A DNA stretch of 64,000 bases, from positions 1 to 64,000 of the forward strand of contig CACNSS010000002.1 of NCBI GenBank assembly GCA_902623215.1. Direction: 5' to 3'. The notes beneath the pieces were generated by a model. It saw only the letters and a list, made by a program, of their open reading frames with translations, made no database searches and was not told the DNA's origin. Position 1 is the stretch's first letter, and every line of letters starts with the position of its first letter. The DNA comes from an uncultured Pelagibacteraceae bacterium (GTDB lineage: Bacteria > Pseudomonadota > Alphaproteobacteria > Pelagibacterales > Pelagibacteraceae). The translations under genes and the position numbers were made by a program. Below are positions 34,704 through 44,502 of this stretch, in pieces.

Positions 34704-36919
34704 TATATTGATCTCTCGGTAGATGTAACATTAAAAGCTTCAATTGTATCGTTCTTTTGAAAGTCCATGTAGTCTTTTAAAGCGATACCACATTCTTGGC
34801 CATTATCTACTTGTTTTACTTGATTTTTTTCTCTAAATATCGTCGCTATTTTACCTGTATAGATAATTGCGCCATCTCTTATAATCCTAACACTAGAGTT
34901 AGCAAGAATTTCACCATCAGTCACTTTAGAACCTGCAACTTTGCCCGCACCGGAAACCTTAAAAATTTCAAGAATTTGGGCTGTGCCAGTAATATTTTCT
35001 TGCACATCAGGAGCTAGTAAACCTGACATACTTTTTTTAACAAAATCTAGAACTTCATAAATTATATTATATGAAGATATCTTAATATTTTCTTCTTCAG
35101 CTAGTTTTTTTGCTTCTTTACTTGGTTTTACATTAAAAGCTATTAAGACTGCTTTTGATGCTTTTGCTAGAGTTACATCGGTTTCTGTTACCATACCTAT
35201 ATCAGCCAAAATAATTTTAGGTTTCACCTCATCGTGTTTAATATGGTTTATTGCACTTTTAATGGCCTCTGAAGACCCATGAACATCTGATTTAATAATT
35301 AAATTCAAATCTTGAGTCGAATTATTTGAAAATGCAGACTCTTGAGTTGCGAATGATAATGGATTCTTTATATCTTTATTTTCCTCTGCTCTATTCTCAC
35401 TAAGATTTTTTGCTTCTTTTTCATTGTTTAAAACAATAAAATCATCTCCTGATTTGGCAGCACCGTTAATTCCTAAAATTTCAACAGGTGTTGATGGTAT
35501 TGCTTTCTCAATATTTTTACCTTTATCATTTATTATTGCTCTAATTTTACCCCATTTAATTCCACAGACGAAAAAATCCCCTTTTTTTAAAGTTCCGCTT
35601 GTTACAATAATGTTAGCTACTGGTCCTCTACCCGTATCGATCTTGGATTCCAAAACTACACCAGTTGCTTTAGACTCAAAATCAGTTTTTAAATCTAAGA
35701 TTTCTGCTTGTAAAGTTATTGCTTCAAGAAGTTTATCCAAGTTTAATTTAGTTTTAGCTGATATCTCAACCATCAAAGTATCCCCTGATAGGTCCTCAGC
35801 AATCAATTCATGCTCCAGCAATTGATTTTTTATTTTTTGAGGATCGGCATCAGGTAAATCACATTTATTTATTGCAACGACTATTGGAACTTTTGCCGCT
35901 TTAGCATGCTTTATAGACTCAACAGTCTGAGGTTTTACACCATCATCTGCAGCAACAACTAAAACTACTATATCGGTCAATTTTGATCCTCTCGCTCGCA
36001 TTTCTGTAAAAGCAGCATGACCAGGAGTATCGATAAAAGTTAAATCATTATTACCGTTTTTAATTTGATAGGCTCCAATATGCTGTGTTATCCCACCGAA
36101 CTCTCCTGATACAACATTTGCACTTCTTAGAACATCTAATACAGATGTTTTACCATGATCAACATGACCCATTACGGTTATTATTGGTGCTCTACTTTTC
36201 AAGTTTTCAGGTCTAGAATCTTTTATTTTTTTAATAATCTCTTCAGCCTTTTCCTCCCGAATTGGGTTATGTCCAAATTCCTTAACGAGATATTCCGCAG
36301 TGTCCGCGGCTAAAGTTTGATTGATTGTTACAGTCACTCCCATACCAAATAAATGTTTAATCACATTACTAGATTGCTCTGCCATTTTATTTGCTAATTC
36401 TCTCACCGTTATAGCTTCAGGTATATTTATGTTTCTTTTGATTGGTTTTTGATTCTCACCATTGTCTTCTTTATTAATATTTTTTAATTCTTTTTGCCTA
36501 GCTCTTTTAACTGATGCTAGACTTCTTTCTCTTGTTTCTATTTCATCACTTAAGGCTCTTGAGACTGTCAATTTTACATCTCTTTTTTTTGAGCTTAATT
36601 TAGATTTTTTATCTTTATCATCCTCCCTTTTAAATTTTTTAGTAGCTCTTTGCTCTGCTAGCTTACGTTTTTCAAAATCACTTATACCTAAATTAGAATT
36701 ACTTGTTTTAAGGTTCGCCTTATAACTAACCCCTTTTTTAAAAGAAGTTGATGAAGATTTATAACCACTACCCTTAAAAGTTTTGCTCTTACCTGAGAAT
36801 TTAGATTGCTGCTTATTAATTATAACTGTTTTTTTTCCTTGATTATTGAGACTGTCAATACTTTTAAAAGACTTTTTAGGACCACCAGAAATTGTAAGTT
36901 TTGTTTTTTTGCTCTCCAT
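34703..36919 (-). CDS. infB: Translation initiation factor IF-2
   Basis: GTPase that brings fMet-tRNA to the 30S subunit. A Lys/Ser-rich disordered N-terminus (about 1-160) is followed by the IF2-N motif (AITVRELANKMA), the G domain with GHVDHGKTS, DTPGHAAF and NKCD, then domains II-IV. 738 aa is short for alphaproteobacteria, mainly in the N-terminal extension. 10 bp after nusA; the ylxR gene often found between nusA and infB is missing. Confidence 0.97.
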   Translation of the reverse strand: MESKKTKLTISGGPKKSFKSIDSLNNQGKKTVIINKQQSKFSGKSKTFKGSGYKSSSTSFKKGVSYKANLKTSNSNLGISDFEKRKLAEQRATKKFKREDDKDKKSKLSSKKRDVKLTVSRALSDEIETRERSLASVKRARQKELKNINKEDNGENQKPIKRNINIPEAITVRELANKMAEQSSNVIKHLFGMGVTVTINQTLAADTAEYLVKEFGHNPIREEKAEEIIKKIKDSRPENLKSRAPIITVMGHVDHGKTSVLDVLRSANVVSGEFGGITQHIGAYQIKNGNNDLTFIDTPGHAAFTEMRARGSKLTDIVVLVVAADDGVKPQTVESIKHAKAAKVPIVVAINKCDLPDADPQKIKNQLLEHELIAEDLSGDTLMVEISAKTKLNLDKLLEAITLQAEILDLKTDFESKATGVVLESKIDTGRGPVANIIVTSGTLKKGDFFVCGIKWGKIRAIINDKGKNIEKAIPSTPVEILGINGAAKSGDDFIVLNNEKEAKNLSENRAEENKDIKNPLSFATQESAFSNNSTQDLNLIIKSDVHGSSEAIKSAINHIKHDEVKPKIILADIGMVTETDVTLAKASKAVLIAFNVKPSKEAKKLAEEENIKISSYNIIYEVLDFVKKSMSGLLAPDVQENITGTAQILEIFKVSGAGKVAGSKVTDGEILANSSVRIIRDGAIIYTGKIATIFREKNQVKQVDNGQECGIALKDYMDFQKNDTIEAFNVTSTERSI

Positions 36920-36929
36920 TGCTCATCTC

Positions 36930-38483
36930 TCAATCTTTATAAATTATATCTCTAGCCGACATTATTAGATCATCTGCTTCAGATTTCGACAATGCAAAAT
37001 CTTCCAGGTATCCCTGGATTCTAATTCTTTCACCTTTTATTACATCAAAACCCCCTGTTAATTCATCAGATGCTAAGTCAGCAAAATCCTCAAGTTTTAA
37101 AATCTTTTGCTCACCTAAAGTTAATAACATTCCAGGTGTTAAACCTTTTAGGTTGACTAAATCATCAGAAATTCCCAAGTCTTTTATTCTTTGTGAAATA
37201 TCTTCTTGATCTTTTTTATGAAATTCTTTTGCTCTTTCAATCAAAGCTTTGGCTGTATCTTCCTCGATACCTTCAATTTTTTTGAAATTATCCAAAGAGC
37301 TATCTTTGATATCATCAATAGTTGAAAAACCTTCCGCCACAAGTAGTTGTCCTAAAGTTTCATCTAACTCCAAATTCTTAACAAAATTTTCTGTTTTTTC
37401 TTTAAATTCTTGTTGTCTTCTCTCAGAGTCTTCTTGATCTGTCATTATATTGATTTCAAAATTTAACAATTTTGTTGCAAGTCTTACGTTTTGACCTCTT
37501 CGTCCTATGGCTTTACTCAAATTTTCCTCAGTTAAAATCACGTCCAATTTTTTTCTTTCAATATCAACGTTTACTCTCTGAACCTCAGCAGGAGATAATG
37601 CATTTGAAACTAAAATTGCTGGATCCTCTGACCAATTTACTATATCAATTTTTTCACCTTGTAATTCATTGACCACTGCTTGCACCCTTGATCCTCTCAT
37701 TCCAACACATGCACCAACTGGATCTAATGAGGTATCAATAGCTTTAACACAAATCTTTGCTCTACTTCCAGGATCTCGAGAAGATGATTTAATCTCAATT
37801 AATCCATCATAAATTTCTGGTACCTCTTGAACAAAAAGTCTTTCCATAAATTTCGGATGAGCTCTGGATAAAAATATTTGCTGACCTTTGTTTTCTCTCC
37901 TCACATCATAACAATAAGCCTTGATCCTATCTCCAGCTTTTATATTTTCTCGAGGAATAAGCTCATTTTTTTGAATTATTGCCTCAGTTCTACCTAAGTC
38001 TACAATAACATTTCCGAACTCAAGTCTTTTCACTATTCCGCTTAAAATAGTGTCTTTTTTATCCTTAAAATCATTGAATTGTCTTTCTCTTTCTGCCTCA
38101 CGAACATTAAAGCTGATTACTTGCTTGGCAGTTTGAGCAGCTATTCTTCCAAAATCAAATGCTGGAAGTGGTTGCAAAACTTCGTCACCAATTTTTTTAT
38201 CTTTATTTTGCTCATTTAAAATTATTGCATCTTTCAATTTAATTTCTGTATTAGAATTTTCAGGATTATCTGAGATTGTTAACTTTCTAAAAATTTCAAT
38301 ATCTCCATTCTCTCTATTAATAGCAACTTTTATTTCATTATCTTGGCCAAACTTTGACTTAGCGGCTTTAGCAATACCAGTTTCCATGGAATTGATAATC
38401 AATTCTTTGTCTATAGCTTTCTCTAAAGCAACTGCTTCAGCAATTCTTAATAGTTCTAGTTTATCAGCTCTTTTATTTAACAT
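36930..38483 (-). CDS. nusA: Transcription termination/antitermination factor NusA
   Basis: RNA-polymerase-associated pausing and termination factor. N-terminal domain, S1 (TILSGIVKRLEFGNVIVDLG), two KH domains (GACVGMRGSRVQAVVNEL and IGRRGQNVRLATKL) and two C-terminal helix-hairpin-helix repeats. The start is ATG 38483 (MLNKRADKLELL), because GGAGGT stands 8 bases before it; the track start lies inside the hairpin upstream. 517 aa. rimP, its usual upstream partner, is absent. A promoter and a terminator-like hairpin lie between metK and this start. Confidence 0.97.
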   Translation of the reverse strand: MLNKRADKLELLRIAEAVALEKAIDKELIINSMETGIAKAAKSKFGQDNEIKVAINRENGDIEIFRKLTISDNPENSNTEIKLKDAIILNEQNKDKKIGDEVLQPLPAFDFGRIAAQTAKQVISFNVREAERERQFNDFKDKKDTILSGIVKRLEFGNVIVDLGRTEAIIQKNELIPRENIKAGDRIKAYCYDVRRENKGQQIFLSRAHPKFMERLFVQEVPEIYDGLIEIKSSSRDPGSRAKICVKAIDTSLDPVGACVGMRGSRVQAVVNELQGEKIDIVNWSEDPAILVSNALSPAEVQRVNVDIERKKLDVILTEENLSKAIGRRGQNVRLATKLLNFEINIMTDQEDSERRQQEFKEKTENFVKNLELDETLGQLLVAEGFSTIDDIKDSSLDNFKKIEGIEEDTAKALIERAKEFHKKDQEDISQRIKDLGISDDLVNLKGLTPGMLLTLGEQKILKLEDFADLASDELTGGFDVIKGERIRIQGYLEDFALSKSEADDLIMSARDIIYKD

Positions 38484-38496
38484 TTTAGTTACCTCC

Positions 38497-38523
38497 AAAA
38501 AAAAATGGGCCAAAGCCCATTTT
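38497..38523 (-). terminator. Terminator-like hairpin with T-run directly before the nusA ribosome site
   Basis: On the minus strand AAAATGGGC-TTTG-GCCCATTTT forms a perfect 9-bp stem with a 4-base loop, followed by an unbroken T-run (9 bases counted with the stem end) that abuts the Shine-Dalgarno GGAGGT of nusA. It could end metK transcripts, or serve as an attenuator in the nusA leader. Confidence 0.75.
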
Positions 38524-38544
38524 AGAAATCGAGAATTTAAACGA

Positions 38545-38572
38545 AATATATTAAAGTTTTTTAATTATTCAA
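38545..38572 (-). promoter_or_regulatory. Possible nusA promoter
   Basis: Minus strand TTGAAT (38572-38567), 16 bp, TATATT (38550-38545). It begins 6 bp after the metK stop. A start near 38538 would place the hairpin about 15 bases into the nusA leader. Confidence 0.4.
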
Positions 38573-38578
38573 TAAAAA

Positions 38579-39748
38579 CTATCTCGTAAAAACAGTAATT
38601 TTATCAGTATTTTCCCAAGAAAAAGCTCCATCACTTTCAGGAGTTCTTCCAAAATGACCGTAGGCAGCTGTTTTTTCATAAATAGCCTTATTCAATCCCA
38701 ACATCTCCCTAATCCCTCTAGGGCTCAAATCAAAATTTTCTTTAATTCTTTCTGTAACAAACTTATTTTTTTCCAAATCATCATCAAAAAGATTTACGTA
38801 AATTGATAAAGGTTTTGATACTCCAATCGCATATGCCAACTGAATTAAACATTTTTCAGAAATCTTTGAAGCTACAATATTTTTTGCAATATACCTTGCA
38901 GCATAAGCGGCTGATCTATCAACCTTGGTTGGATCCTTTCCTGAAAACGCTCCACCTCCATGAGGAGCAGCACCCCCATATGTATCTACAATAATTTTTC
39001 TTCCTGTCAGTCCACAATCTCCATCAGGACCTCCAATTACAAAATTTCCAGTTGGATTTACATAAAATTCATCATCATTAAAATCTTCCATAAATTCTTT
39101 TGGTATTGACTTTAACATATATGGCCTAAGTATTTCTCTAACCTCTTTTTGAGTCACGTTGGCTGAATGCTGAGAAGATATAACCACTGACCTCACTTTT
39201 GCTGGTTTTCCGTTTATATATTCAAATGTGACTTGGCTTTTAGAGTCAGGTTCAATATTTTTTAATTTTCCAGATTTTCTATCCTCAGCCATTAGTCTTA
39301 AAATTTTATGTGAGTAATGAATTGGAGCTGGCATTAAAACGTCAGTTTCATCACATGCATATCCGAACATTATTCCTTGATCTCCAGCCCCTTCATCTTT
39401 ATTTCCCTTGGAATCTACTCCCATTGCAATGTCTGAAGATTGTGAGTGAAGATGAGACTCTATTTTTGTAGCTTCTTTCCAAGTGAAACCTTCTTGATCA
39501 TAACCAATATCTTTAATGCAGTCCCTAACCTTTTTAATAAGATCTTCTTTATTGATCTCTGGTGCTCTCACTTCTCCAGCTAAAACAACCTTGTTAGTAG
39601 TTGTAAGAGTTTCACAAGCAACTCTTGCATAAGGATCTTTAGATAAATAAGTATCTACAACCATATCAGATATCCTGTCAGAAACTTTGTCTGGATGTCC
39701 CTCAGAAACCGACTCACTAGTAAAAAGAAAATTTTTTAAATTACTCAT
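38579..39748 (-). CDS. metK: S-adenosylmethionine synthetase
   Basis: Makes SAM from methionine and [17 protein letters not shown] carries the first ATP/metal residues; [10 protein letters not shown] and [23 protein letters not shown] are the diagnostic signatures. 389 aa. Its start overlaps the lnt end by 8 bp. I found no SAM riboswitch; there is no leader room. Confidence 0.97.
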   Translation of the reverse strand: MSNLKNFLFTSESVSEGHPDKVSDRISDMVVDTYLSKDPYARVACETLTTTNKVVLAGEVRAPEINKEDLIKKVRDCIKDIGYDQEGFTWKEATKIESHLHSQSSDIAMGVDSKGNKDEGAGDQGIMFGYACDETDVLMPAPIHYSHKILRLMAEDRKSGKLKNIEPDSKSQVTFEYINGKPAKVRSVVISSQHSANVTQKEVREILRPYMLKSIPKEFMEDFNDDEFYVNPTGNFVIGGPDGDCGLTGRKIIVDTYGGAAPHGGGAFSGKDPTKVDRSAAYAARYIAKNIVASKISEKCLIQLAYAIGVSKPLSIYVNLFDDDLEKNKFVTERIKENFDLSPRGIREMLGLNKAIYEKTAAYGHFGRTPESDGAFSWENTDKITVFTR

Positions 39749-41285
39749 CTTTGATCCTATTAAATGAAAAAATTAATAAAATATACAACAAAATTAATAA
39801 GATAAATATTTTGTTTCCATATAAAGAAAATATAGTTGGATTAAAGTCTCTTCTATTTTCAAAATCAATAAAACCATCTTTATTATAATCAATTTTTTTT
39901 TCAATCTCACCTAATGGATTAATTATTGCCGTCATACCATTATTTGATGACCTTAAGATATATTTTCCAGTTTCTATAGCTCTAAATATACTGTGAGAGA
40001 AGTGTTGCTTTGGCCCAACAGATTTACCAAACCATCCATCTTCTGATATATTTATTATAAAATCGTAATCATTATCTTTTGTCAGATTGCCACTATAAAT
40101 TATCTCATAGCAAATTAATGGTAAAAATTTTAACTCGGGAAAGTTATTTTTTATATGGACAATCTTTCTTTCACCTCCCTTAGTAAAAGATCCGATGTTA
40201 TTTGTGATTGTTTTTAAACCAATTTTATTAAGTAAATTTTCAAATGGGAGAAATTCACCAAAAGGAACTAAATTTATTTTATTATAGTTTTGAACTAAAT
40301 TTAATTTATTATCAATAAGTGAGAGTGAATTAAAATATTTATAATTTTCTTTTATTAATGATCTACTAGAAATACCGAGACCTATTAAATGATTTTCATT
40401 AAAGTTTTCAGCAAATAAACTCTCATATAACTTTAATTCATCTAAATACGTATTTGGTATGATTCCTTCTGGCCACAAAAAAAAAGTTTTTTGGTAAGGT
40501 TCAGGTGAACTTAAATTTATTAACTCATTAATGATTTTTTCTGCTTGATTATCACTGTAAAATCTATCTAAACTTATATTTGATCCAATTATCCTTATCA
40601 AGTAAGGATTTTTTACAATTTTTTCATTTAAAAAACTTTGCTTATATAATTTTCCATAAAATAAAAATAATATTGGAATTAATAAAATCAAAATAAAAAT
40701 AAAAACTTCAACTTTTGATTTTCTTAAAATATAAATTGCAGGTGCAGAAAAAAAACTAATTATTAAAAGATTTAGTGTGTACGTTCCGATAATGGATACA
40801 AAACTTATAAAAGTTAAACTCTCCGAAAAACTGTAAACAAATAAGTTCCAAGGAAAACCTGTAAGAATATTTCCCCTTAAAAATTCGACTAATCCAAAAA
40901 GAAGAGAAAATAGAAAAAAAGAGCTTAATAATTTTTTTAATCCAAATTTATAGAAAATAAATGTTGCTAATCCATAGAATAGACCCAAAAAAGATGGGAT
41001 AAGAATTAAAGCAACTGGTATTAAAAATTTAAAATTTGGGTCAAAAGTAAGTGATATGGTTATCCAATATAAATTGCTTGAAAAATAACTTAAACCAAAT
41101 AGCCAACCATAAAGAAAAAAAAAATTTCCATTCTTTTGATCATCAAGTTTTTTAAATAAAAAAATAAAGAAAAAACTCAATGTAAAAAAATTTATAAAAA
41201 AATAATTCAAAGGTGGAAGACTTAAAGACGTTAGTCCTCCTAAGATTAATAAAAGTAATATTTCTAATAAAAATTTTTTATTCAA
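39741..41285 (-). CDS. lnt: Apolipoprotein N-acyltransferase
   Basis: Inner-membrane enzyme adding the third acyl chain to lipoproteins. About six N-terminal membrane helices, then a nitrilase-like domain with Glu in LWPEGIIPN, Lys in [12 protein letters not shown] and Cys in [10 protein letters not shown], and a C-terminal anchor helix. 514 aa. It would act on the LptM-like and BON lipoproteins in this window. 1 bp after ybeY. Confidence 0.94.
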   Translation of the reverse strand: MNKKFLLEILLLLILGGLTSLSLPPLNYFFINFFTLSFFFIFLFKKLDDQKNGNFFFLYGWLFGLSYFSSNLYWITISLTFDPNFKFLIPVALILIPSFLGLFYGLATFIFYKFGLKKLLSSFFLFSLLFGLVEFLRGNILTGFPWNLFVYSFSESLTFISFVSIIGTYTLNLLIISFFSAPAIYILRKSKVEVFIFILILLIPILFLFYGKLYKQSFLNEKIVKNPYLIRIIGSNISLDRFYSDNQAEKIINELINLSSPEPYQKTFFLWPEGIIPNTYLDELKLYESLFAENFNENHLIGLGISSRSLIKENYKYFNSLSLIDNKLNLVQNYNKINLVPFGEFLPFENLLNKIGLKTITNNIGSFTKGGERKIVHIKNNFPELKFLPLICYEIIYSGNLTKDNDYDFIINISEDGWFGKSVGPKQHFSHSIFRAIETGKYILRSSNNGMTAIINPLGEIEKKIDYNKDGFIDFENRRDFNPTIFSLYGNKIFILLILLYILLIFSFNRIKDE

Positions 41286-41286
41286 C

Positions 41287-41748
41287 TTAAATTAAAATTT
41301 TTTTAACTGATCTAAATATTTTTTGTTCTTCACGAAACATTATCTGATATTCCTTTTCTTTTATATGATTAAAATTTAGTAAGTGTAAAAAACCATGAAT
41401 AAAAATTTTTGTAACTTTTTCTTTAAAATCATAATTATTTATATTTTTAGGTTTATTCATATAATTAAAACTTATAATAACATCTCCTAAATAAACTTCT
41501 TTGAAATTCTTTATTTTTTTTTGTAATGGAAAAGATAACACATCTGTATGTTTATCTTTTTTCCTAAATTTTTTATTTAATCTTTTAATATTTCTATTGT
41601 TAGAAAGTAATAATGTTAAATAAACTTTTTTATTTATAAATTTAAATTTTTTTGGAAAATGTCTACATAGTTGGTTAAAAAAAAATTCCTTTTTCTTAAT
41701 TTTTTTTGACCAAGATTTTTCCTCAGTGAGGACATTAACTTTGATCAT
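41287..41748 (-). CDS. ybeY: Endoribonuclease YbeY
   Basis: Metal-dependent rRNA maturation nuclease. The three-His motif HGFLHLLNFNH is intact, and DVLSFPL precedes it. 153 aa. Overlaps phoH by 14 bp, the conserved miaB-phoH-ybeY order. Confidence 0.93.
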   Translation of the reverse strand: MIKVNVLTEEKSWSKKIKKKEFFFNQLCRHFPKKFKFINKKVYLTLLLSNNRNIKRLNKKFRKKDKHTDVLSFPLQKKIKNFKEVYLGDVIISFNYMNKPKNINNYDFKEKVTKIFIHGFLHLLNFNHIKEKEYQIMFREEQKIFRSVKKILI

Positions 41749-42739
41749 TGTCGCTAGAATATGCTTTTACAATTTTTGATACTAAAGGATGTCTTACAAC
41801 ATCTGAATGATCAAAATCTATAACTTTAATTTCATCTAAATGGGATAATAATTTCTTAGCTCTGTCCAAACCTGACATATGTTTATTTGGAAGGTCTATC
41901 TGTGAGGGATCACCATTAACTACTATTTTTGAATTTTCGCCAATTCTTGTTAAGAACATTTTAATCTGAGTATCTGTTGCATTCTGAGCTTCATCTAGAA
42001 TTGCAAAAGAATTTTTAAGAGTTCTACCTCTCATAAATGCCAAAGGAGCAATCTCAATATCTCCTATTTCAATCATCCTTTGGATTTTTTCAAAATGAAA
42101 TAAGTCGTAAAGTGAATCGTACAAAGGTCTTAGATAAGGATCCACTTTTTCTTTCATATCTCCTGGTAAGAAGCCTAATCTTTCACCCGCCTCAACAGCT
42201 GGTCTTGATAGAATTATTCTCTCAATCTTTTTTTCTAAAAGCATAGTAAGGCCAACAGCAACAGCAAGAAAAGTTTTTCCTGTTCCTGCTGGACCAGCAG
42301 AAATGACTATTTCACTTTCCCTTAAAGCTCTAACATATCTTTTTTGTTTTTCAGATCTTGGAATAATAGATTTTTTAGGTGTTTTAATAATATCAGTGAT
42401 ATTTGAGTTTTTAACTTTTTCATTAATCATAAATTGATCTACAGATGATAAGATATCTTTGTTTTCAATATTTCCATTATTTAAAAATTGGTTTACTAAA
42501 AATTGAATAGCATTTTTAATAATTTCATTTTTTTCATCAGTAGACTTAATAAGTATTGAATTTCCTCTAGAATACAAGCTTGCTCCAGTAATTTTCTCTA
42601 ATTCTTTTAAATTTTTATTAAATTCACCTACGATGCCCATTAGAAGGTTGTTATCACTGAATATCACACTTAATGAGTTATTGTCTGAATAAACAAATTT
42701 TAAAAGCGCTTGAGTGTCTTGTTTAATTGAATTATTCAA
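41735..42739 (-). CDS. phoH: PhoH-family ATPase
   Basis: ATPase of the PhoH/YbeZ group that works with YbeY in RNA metabolism. An N-terminal KH-like part (about 1-110), then Walker A GPAGTGKTFLA, SRPAVEAGERLGFLPGDM, Walker B AILDEAQNAT and NGDPSQIDLP. 334 aa. It lies 2 bp after miaB. Confidence 0.93.
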   Translation of the reverse strand: MNNSIKQDTQALLKFVYSDNNSLSVIFSDNNLLMGIVGEFNKNLKELEKITGASLYSRGNSILIKSTDEKNEIIKNAIQFLVNQFLNNGNIENKDILSSVDQFMINEKVKNSNITDIIKTPKKSIIPRSEKQKRYVRALRESEIVISAGPAGTGKTFLAVAVGLTMLLEKKIERIILSRPAVEAGERLGFLPGDMKEKVDPYLRPLYDSLYDLFHFEKIQRMIEIGDIEIAPLAFMRGRTLKNSFAILDEAQNATDTQIKMFLTRIGENSKIVVNGDPSQIDLPNKHMSGLDRAKKLLSHLDEIKVIDFDHSDVVRHPLVSKIVKAYSSDNDQS

Positions 42740-42741
42740 AT

Positions 42742-44070
42742 TTATGCAACTCTCAATTTTGAAATTTCTAAAGTTTCACCAAAAAGTGTATTTTGATTAC
42801 TACTGTTAATTTTAACTTTTACAAGCTTTCCTACATCCTCATCTTTACCATCAAATATTACTGAGGTCATATAACCAGTTCTGCCAAAATACTTTGCACT
42901 TTCAGAGACTCTATTTTCTACTAACACCTCTATTACGTTACCCTCTAAAGATCTATTCATTTTTTTTTGAAAATTAAATAATTCTTTTTGGACGATTTTT
43001 AGTCTATCATTACTTAACTTTCGATCAATTAATGGTAGATGAGAGGCTTTTGTCCCTGGCCTTGGACTAAATACAAAAGAAAAAGAATTTATAAATTTTA
43101 TCTTTTTTATAAGATCAAGTGTCGAATTAAAATCAGTCTCTTCCTCACCAGGATAACCAATTATAAAATCACTTGAAAATTTGGCAGAAGAATTTTTTTT
43201 AATTATTTTTTCGTAAATTTGAAGATAATATTCAATATTGTGATTTCTATTCATCAACTTTAAAATTTTATTTGAACCGCTTTGGACTGGCAAATGAACA
43301 AGAGGCATTAATTTTTTCGAGGTCCCATATAAGTCAATTAGATCATCACTCATGTCAATTGGATGTGAAGTTGTATATCTAATTCTTAAAATTTCAGGAA
43401 TTTTTTCTATTTCTAAAATCAAATTAGACAACTTGTAATTTTCATTATTGTAAGCGTTAACATTCTGTCCTAATAAAGTAATCTCCCTAACTCCATTTCC
43501 TGCAAGGATTTTGGCCTCATTAACTATTTCATTAAATGGTCTGGAGTATTCAGGACCTCGTGTGTAAGGAACAACACAAAAGTGACAAAACTTATCACAG
43601 CCTTCTTGTATAGTTAAAAAAGAAGATATTTTTGTGGATGAGTTTTTTATTTTATCCAAATAATTGAACTTTGAAACAGCATCAAAATCAGTTTCATCCA
43701 ATCTCCTTTGATTATCTAGGTATTCCTCAATCTTGTCATTAATTTTATGGTATGCTTGGGGACCAATAACTAGATCAATAAAAGGTTCTCTTTTTAACAT
43801 CTCTTCGTTTTCGGCTTGAGCAACACATCCAGCAACTATGACAAAAGGTTTTTTTTTTAATCTAAATCTTTTTTTTACTCTACCTATCTCATGATAAACT
43901 TTTTCTTTTGCCTTATCTCTTATGTGACAAGTGTTTAGCAAAAAACAATTCGTATCGTCAAGATTTTCGGTTTTTGTAAATCCTATCTTTTTTACAGTAT
44001 CAATTATTCGATTAGTGTCATACTCGTTCATTTGGCAACCAAATGTTTTGGCGAATATTTTTTTATTCAT
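42742..44070 (-). CDS. miaB: tRNA-2-methylthio-N6-dimethylallyladenosine synthase
   Basis: Radical-SAM methylthiotransferase modifying A37 of tRNAs reading UNN codons. An N-terminal UPF0004 domain with TFGCQMNEYDT and further cluster Cys (NTCHIRDKA, VAGCVAQ), radical-SAM CxxxCxxC as EGCDKFCHFCVVPYTRG, and a C-terminal TRAM domain. 442 aa. Overlaps fur by 8 bp. Confidence 0.96.
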   Translation of the reverse strand: MNKKIFAKTFGCQMNEYDTNRIIDTVKKIGFTKTENLDDTNCFLLNTCHIRDKAKEKVYHEIGRVKKRFRLKKKPFVIVAGCVAQAENEEMLKREPFIDLVIGPQAYHKINDKIEEYLDNQRRLDETDFDAVSKFNYLDKIKNSSTKISSFLTIQEGCDKFCHFCVVPYTRGPEYSRPFNEIVNEAKILAGNGVREITLLGQNVNAYNNENYKLSNLILEIEKIPEILRIRYTTSHPIDMSDDLIDLYGTSKKLMPLVHLPVQSGSNKILKLMNRNHNIEYYLQIYEKIIKKNSSAKFSSDFIIGYPGEEETDFNSTLDLIKKIKFINSFSFVFSPRPGTKASHLPLIDRKLSNDRLKIVQKELFNFQKKMNRSLEGNVIEVLVENRVSESAKYFGRTGYMTSVIFDGKDEDVGKLVKVKINSSNQNTLFGETLEISKLRVA

Positions 44071-44494
44071 TTTTTTTATCTACTTTGACACCATAGAGTT
44101 CCAGCTTGTGGTCAACTAATTTATATCCATATTTGTTTGCAATTTTTTTTTGGAGTTCTTCTATCTCTTCATCAACAAACTCTATAATATCACCAGTTTT
44201 AATATCAATTAAATGATTATGATCATCATTTATTTCATATCTTGCCTTACCACCTTTAAAATCGTGTTTTGTCAGAATGCCAGCTTCTTCAAAAAGTTTT
44301 ACAGTTCTATAAACTGTTGCGATGCTAATTTTAGGATCAATTCTTGAAACTCTATTATACAGCTCATCAACATCCGGATGATCAGACTCACCATAGGCTT
44401 TTTTTGACTCAGAAATAACCTTAGCAATAATTCGTCTTTGATCAGTGAGTTTTACTCCTTTAGATTGACATTTTTGTTCAATTGTTTCTGACAT
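44063..44494 (-). CDS. fur: Fur/Mur-type metal-responsive repressor
   Basis: 143-aa winged-helix metalloregulator. LTDQRRIIAKVISE, ISIATVYRTVKLFEEAGIL and the metal-site region YEINDDHNHLIDIKTGDIIEF are typical; there is no C-terminal CxxC zinc site. In many alphaproteobacteria this orthologue (upstream of miaB) senses manganese (Mur) rather than iron, so the name is uncertain. It is the second Fur-family protein here besides Irr and a candidate reader of the box at 23423. Confidence 0.88.
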   Translation of the reverse strand: MSETIEQKCQSKGVKLTDQRRIIAKVISESKKAYGESDHPDVDELYNRVSRIDPKISIATVYRTVKLFEEAGILTKHDFKGGKARYEINDDHNHLIDIKTGDIIEFVDEEIEELQKKIANKYGYKLVDHKLELYGVKVDKKNE

Positions 44495-44502
44495 AAGTAT
44501 TT

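Noticed and set aside
36462-36725. Plus-strand ORFs inside infB, nusA, pnp and katG
   Set aside because: They mirror well-supported genes on the minus strand and show no family motifs.
39749-39800. SAM riboswitch before metK
   Set aside because: metK overlaps the end of lnt, so there is no leader to hold one.
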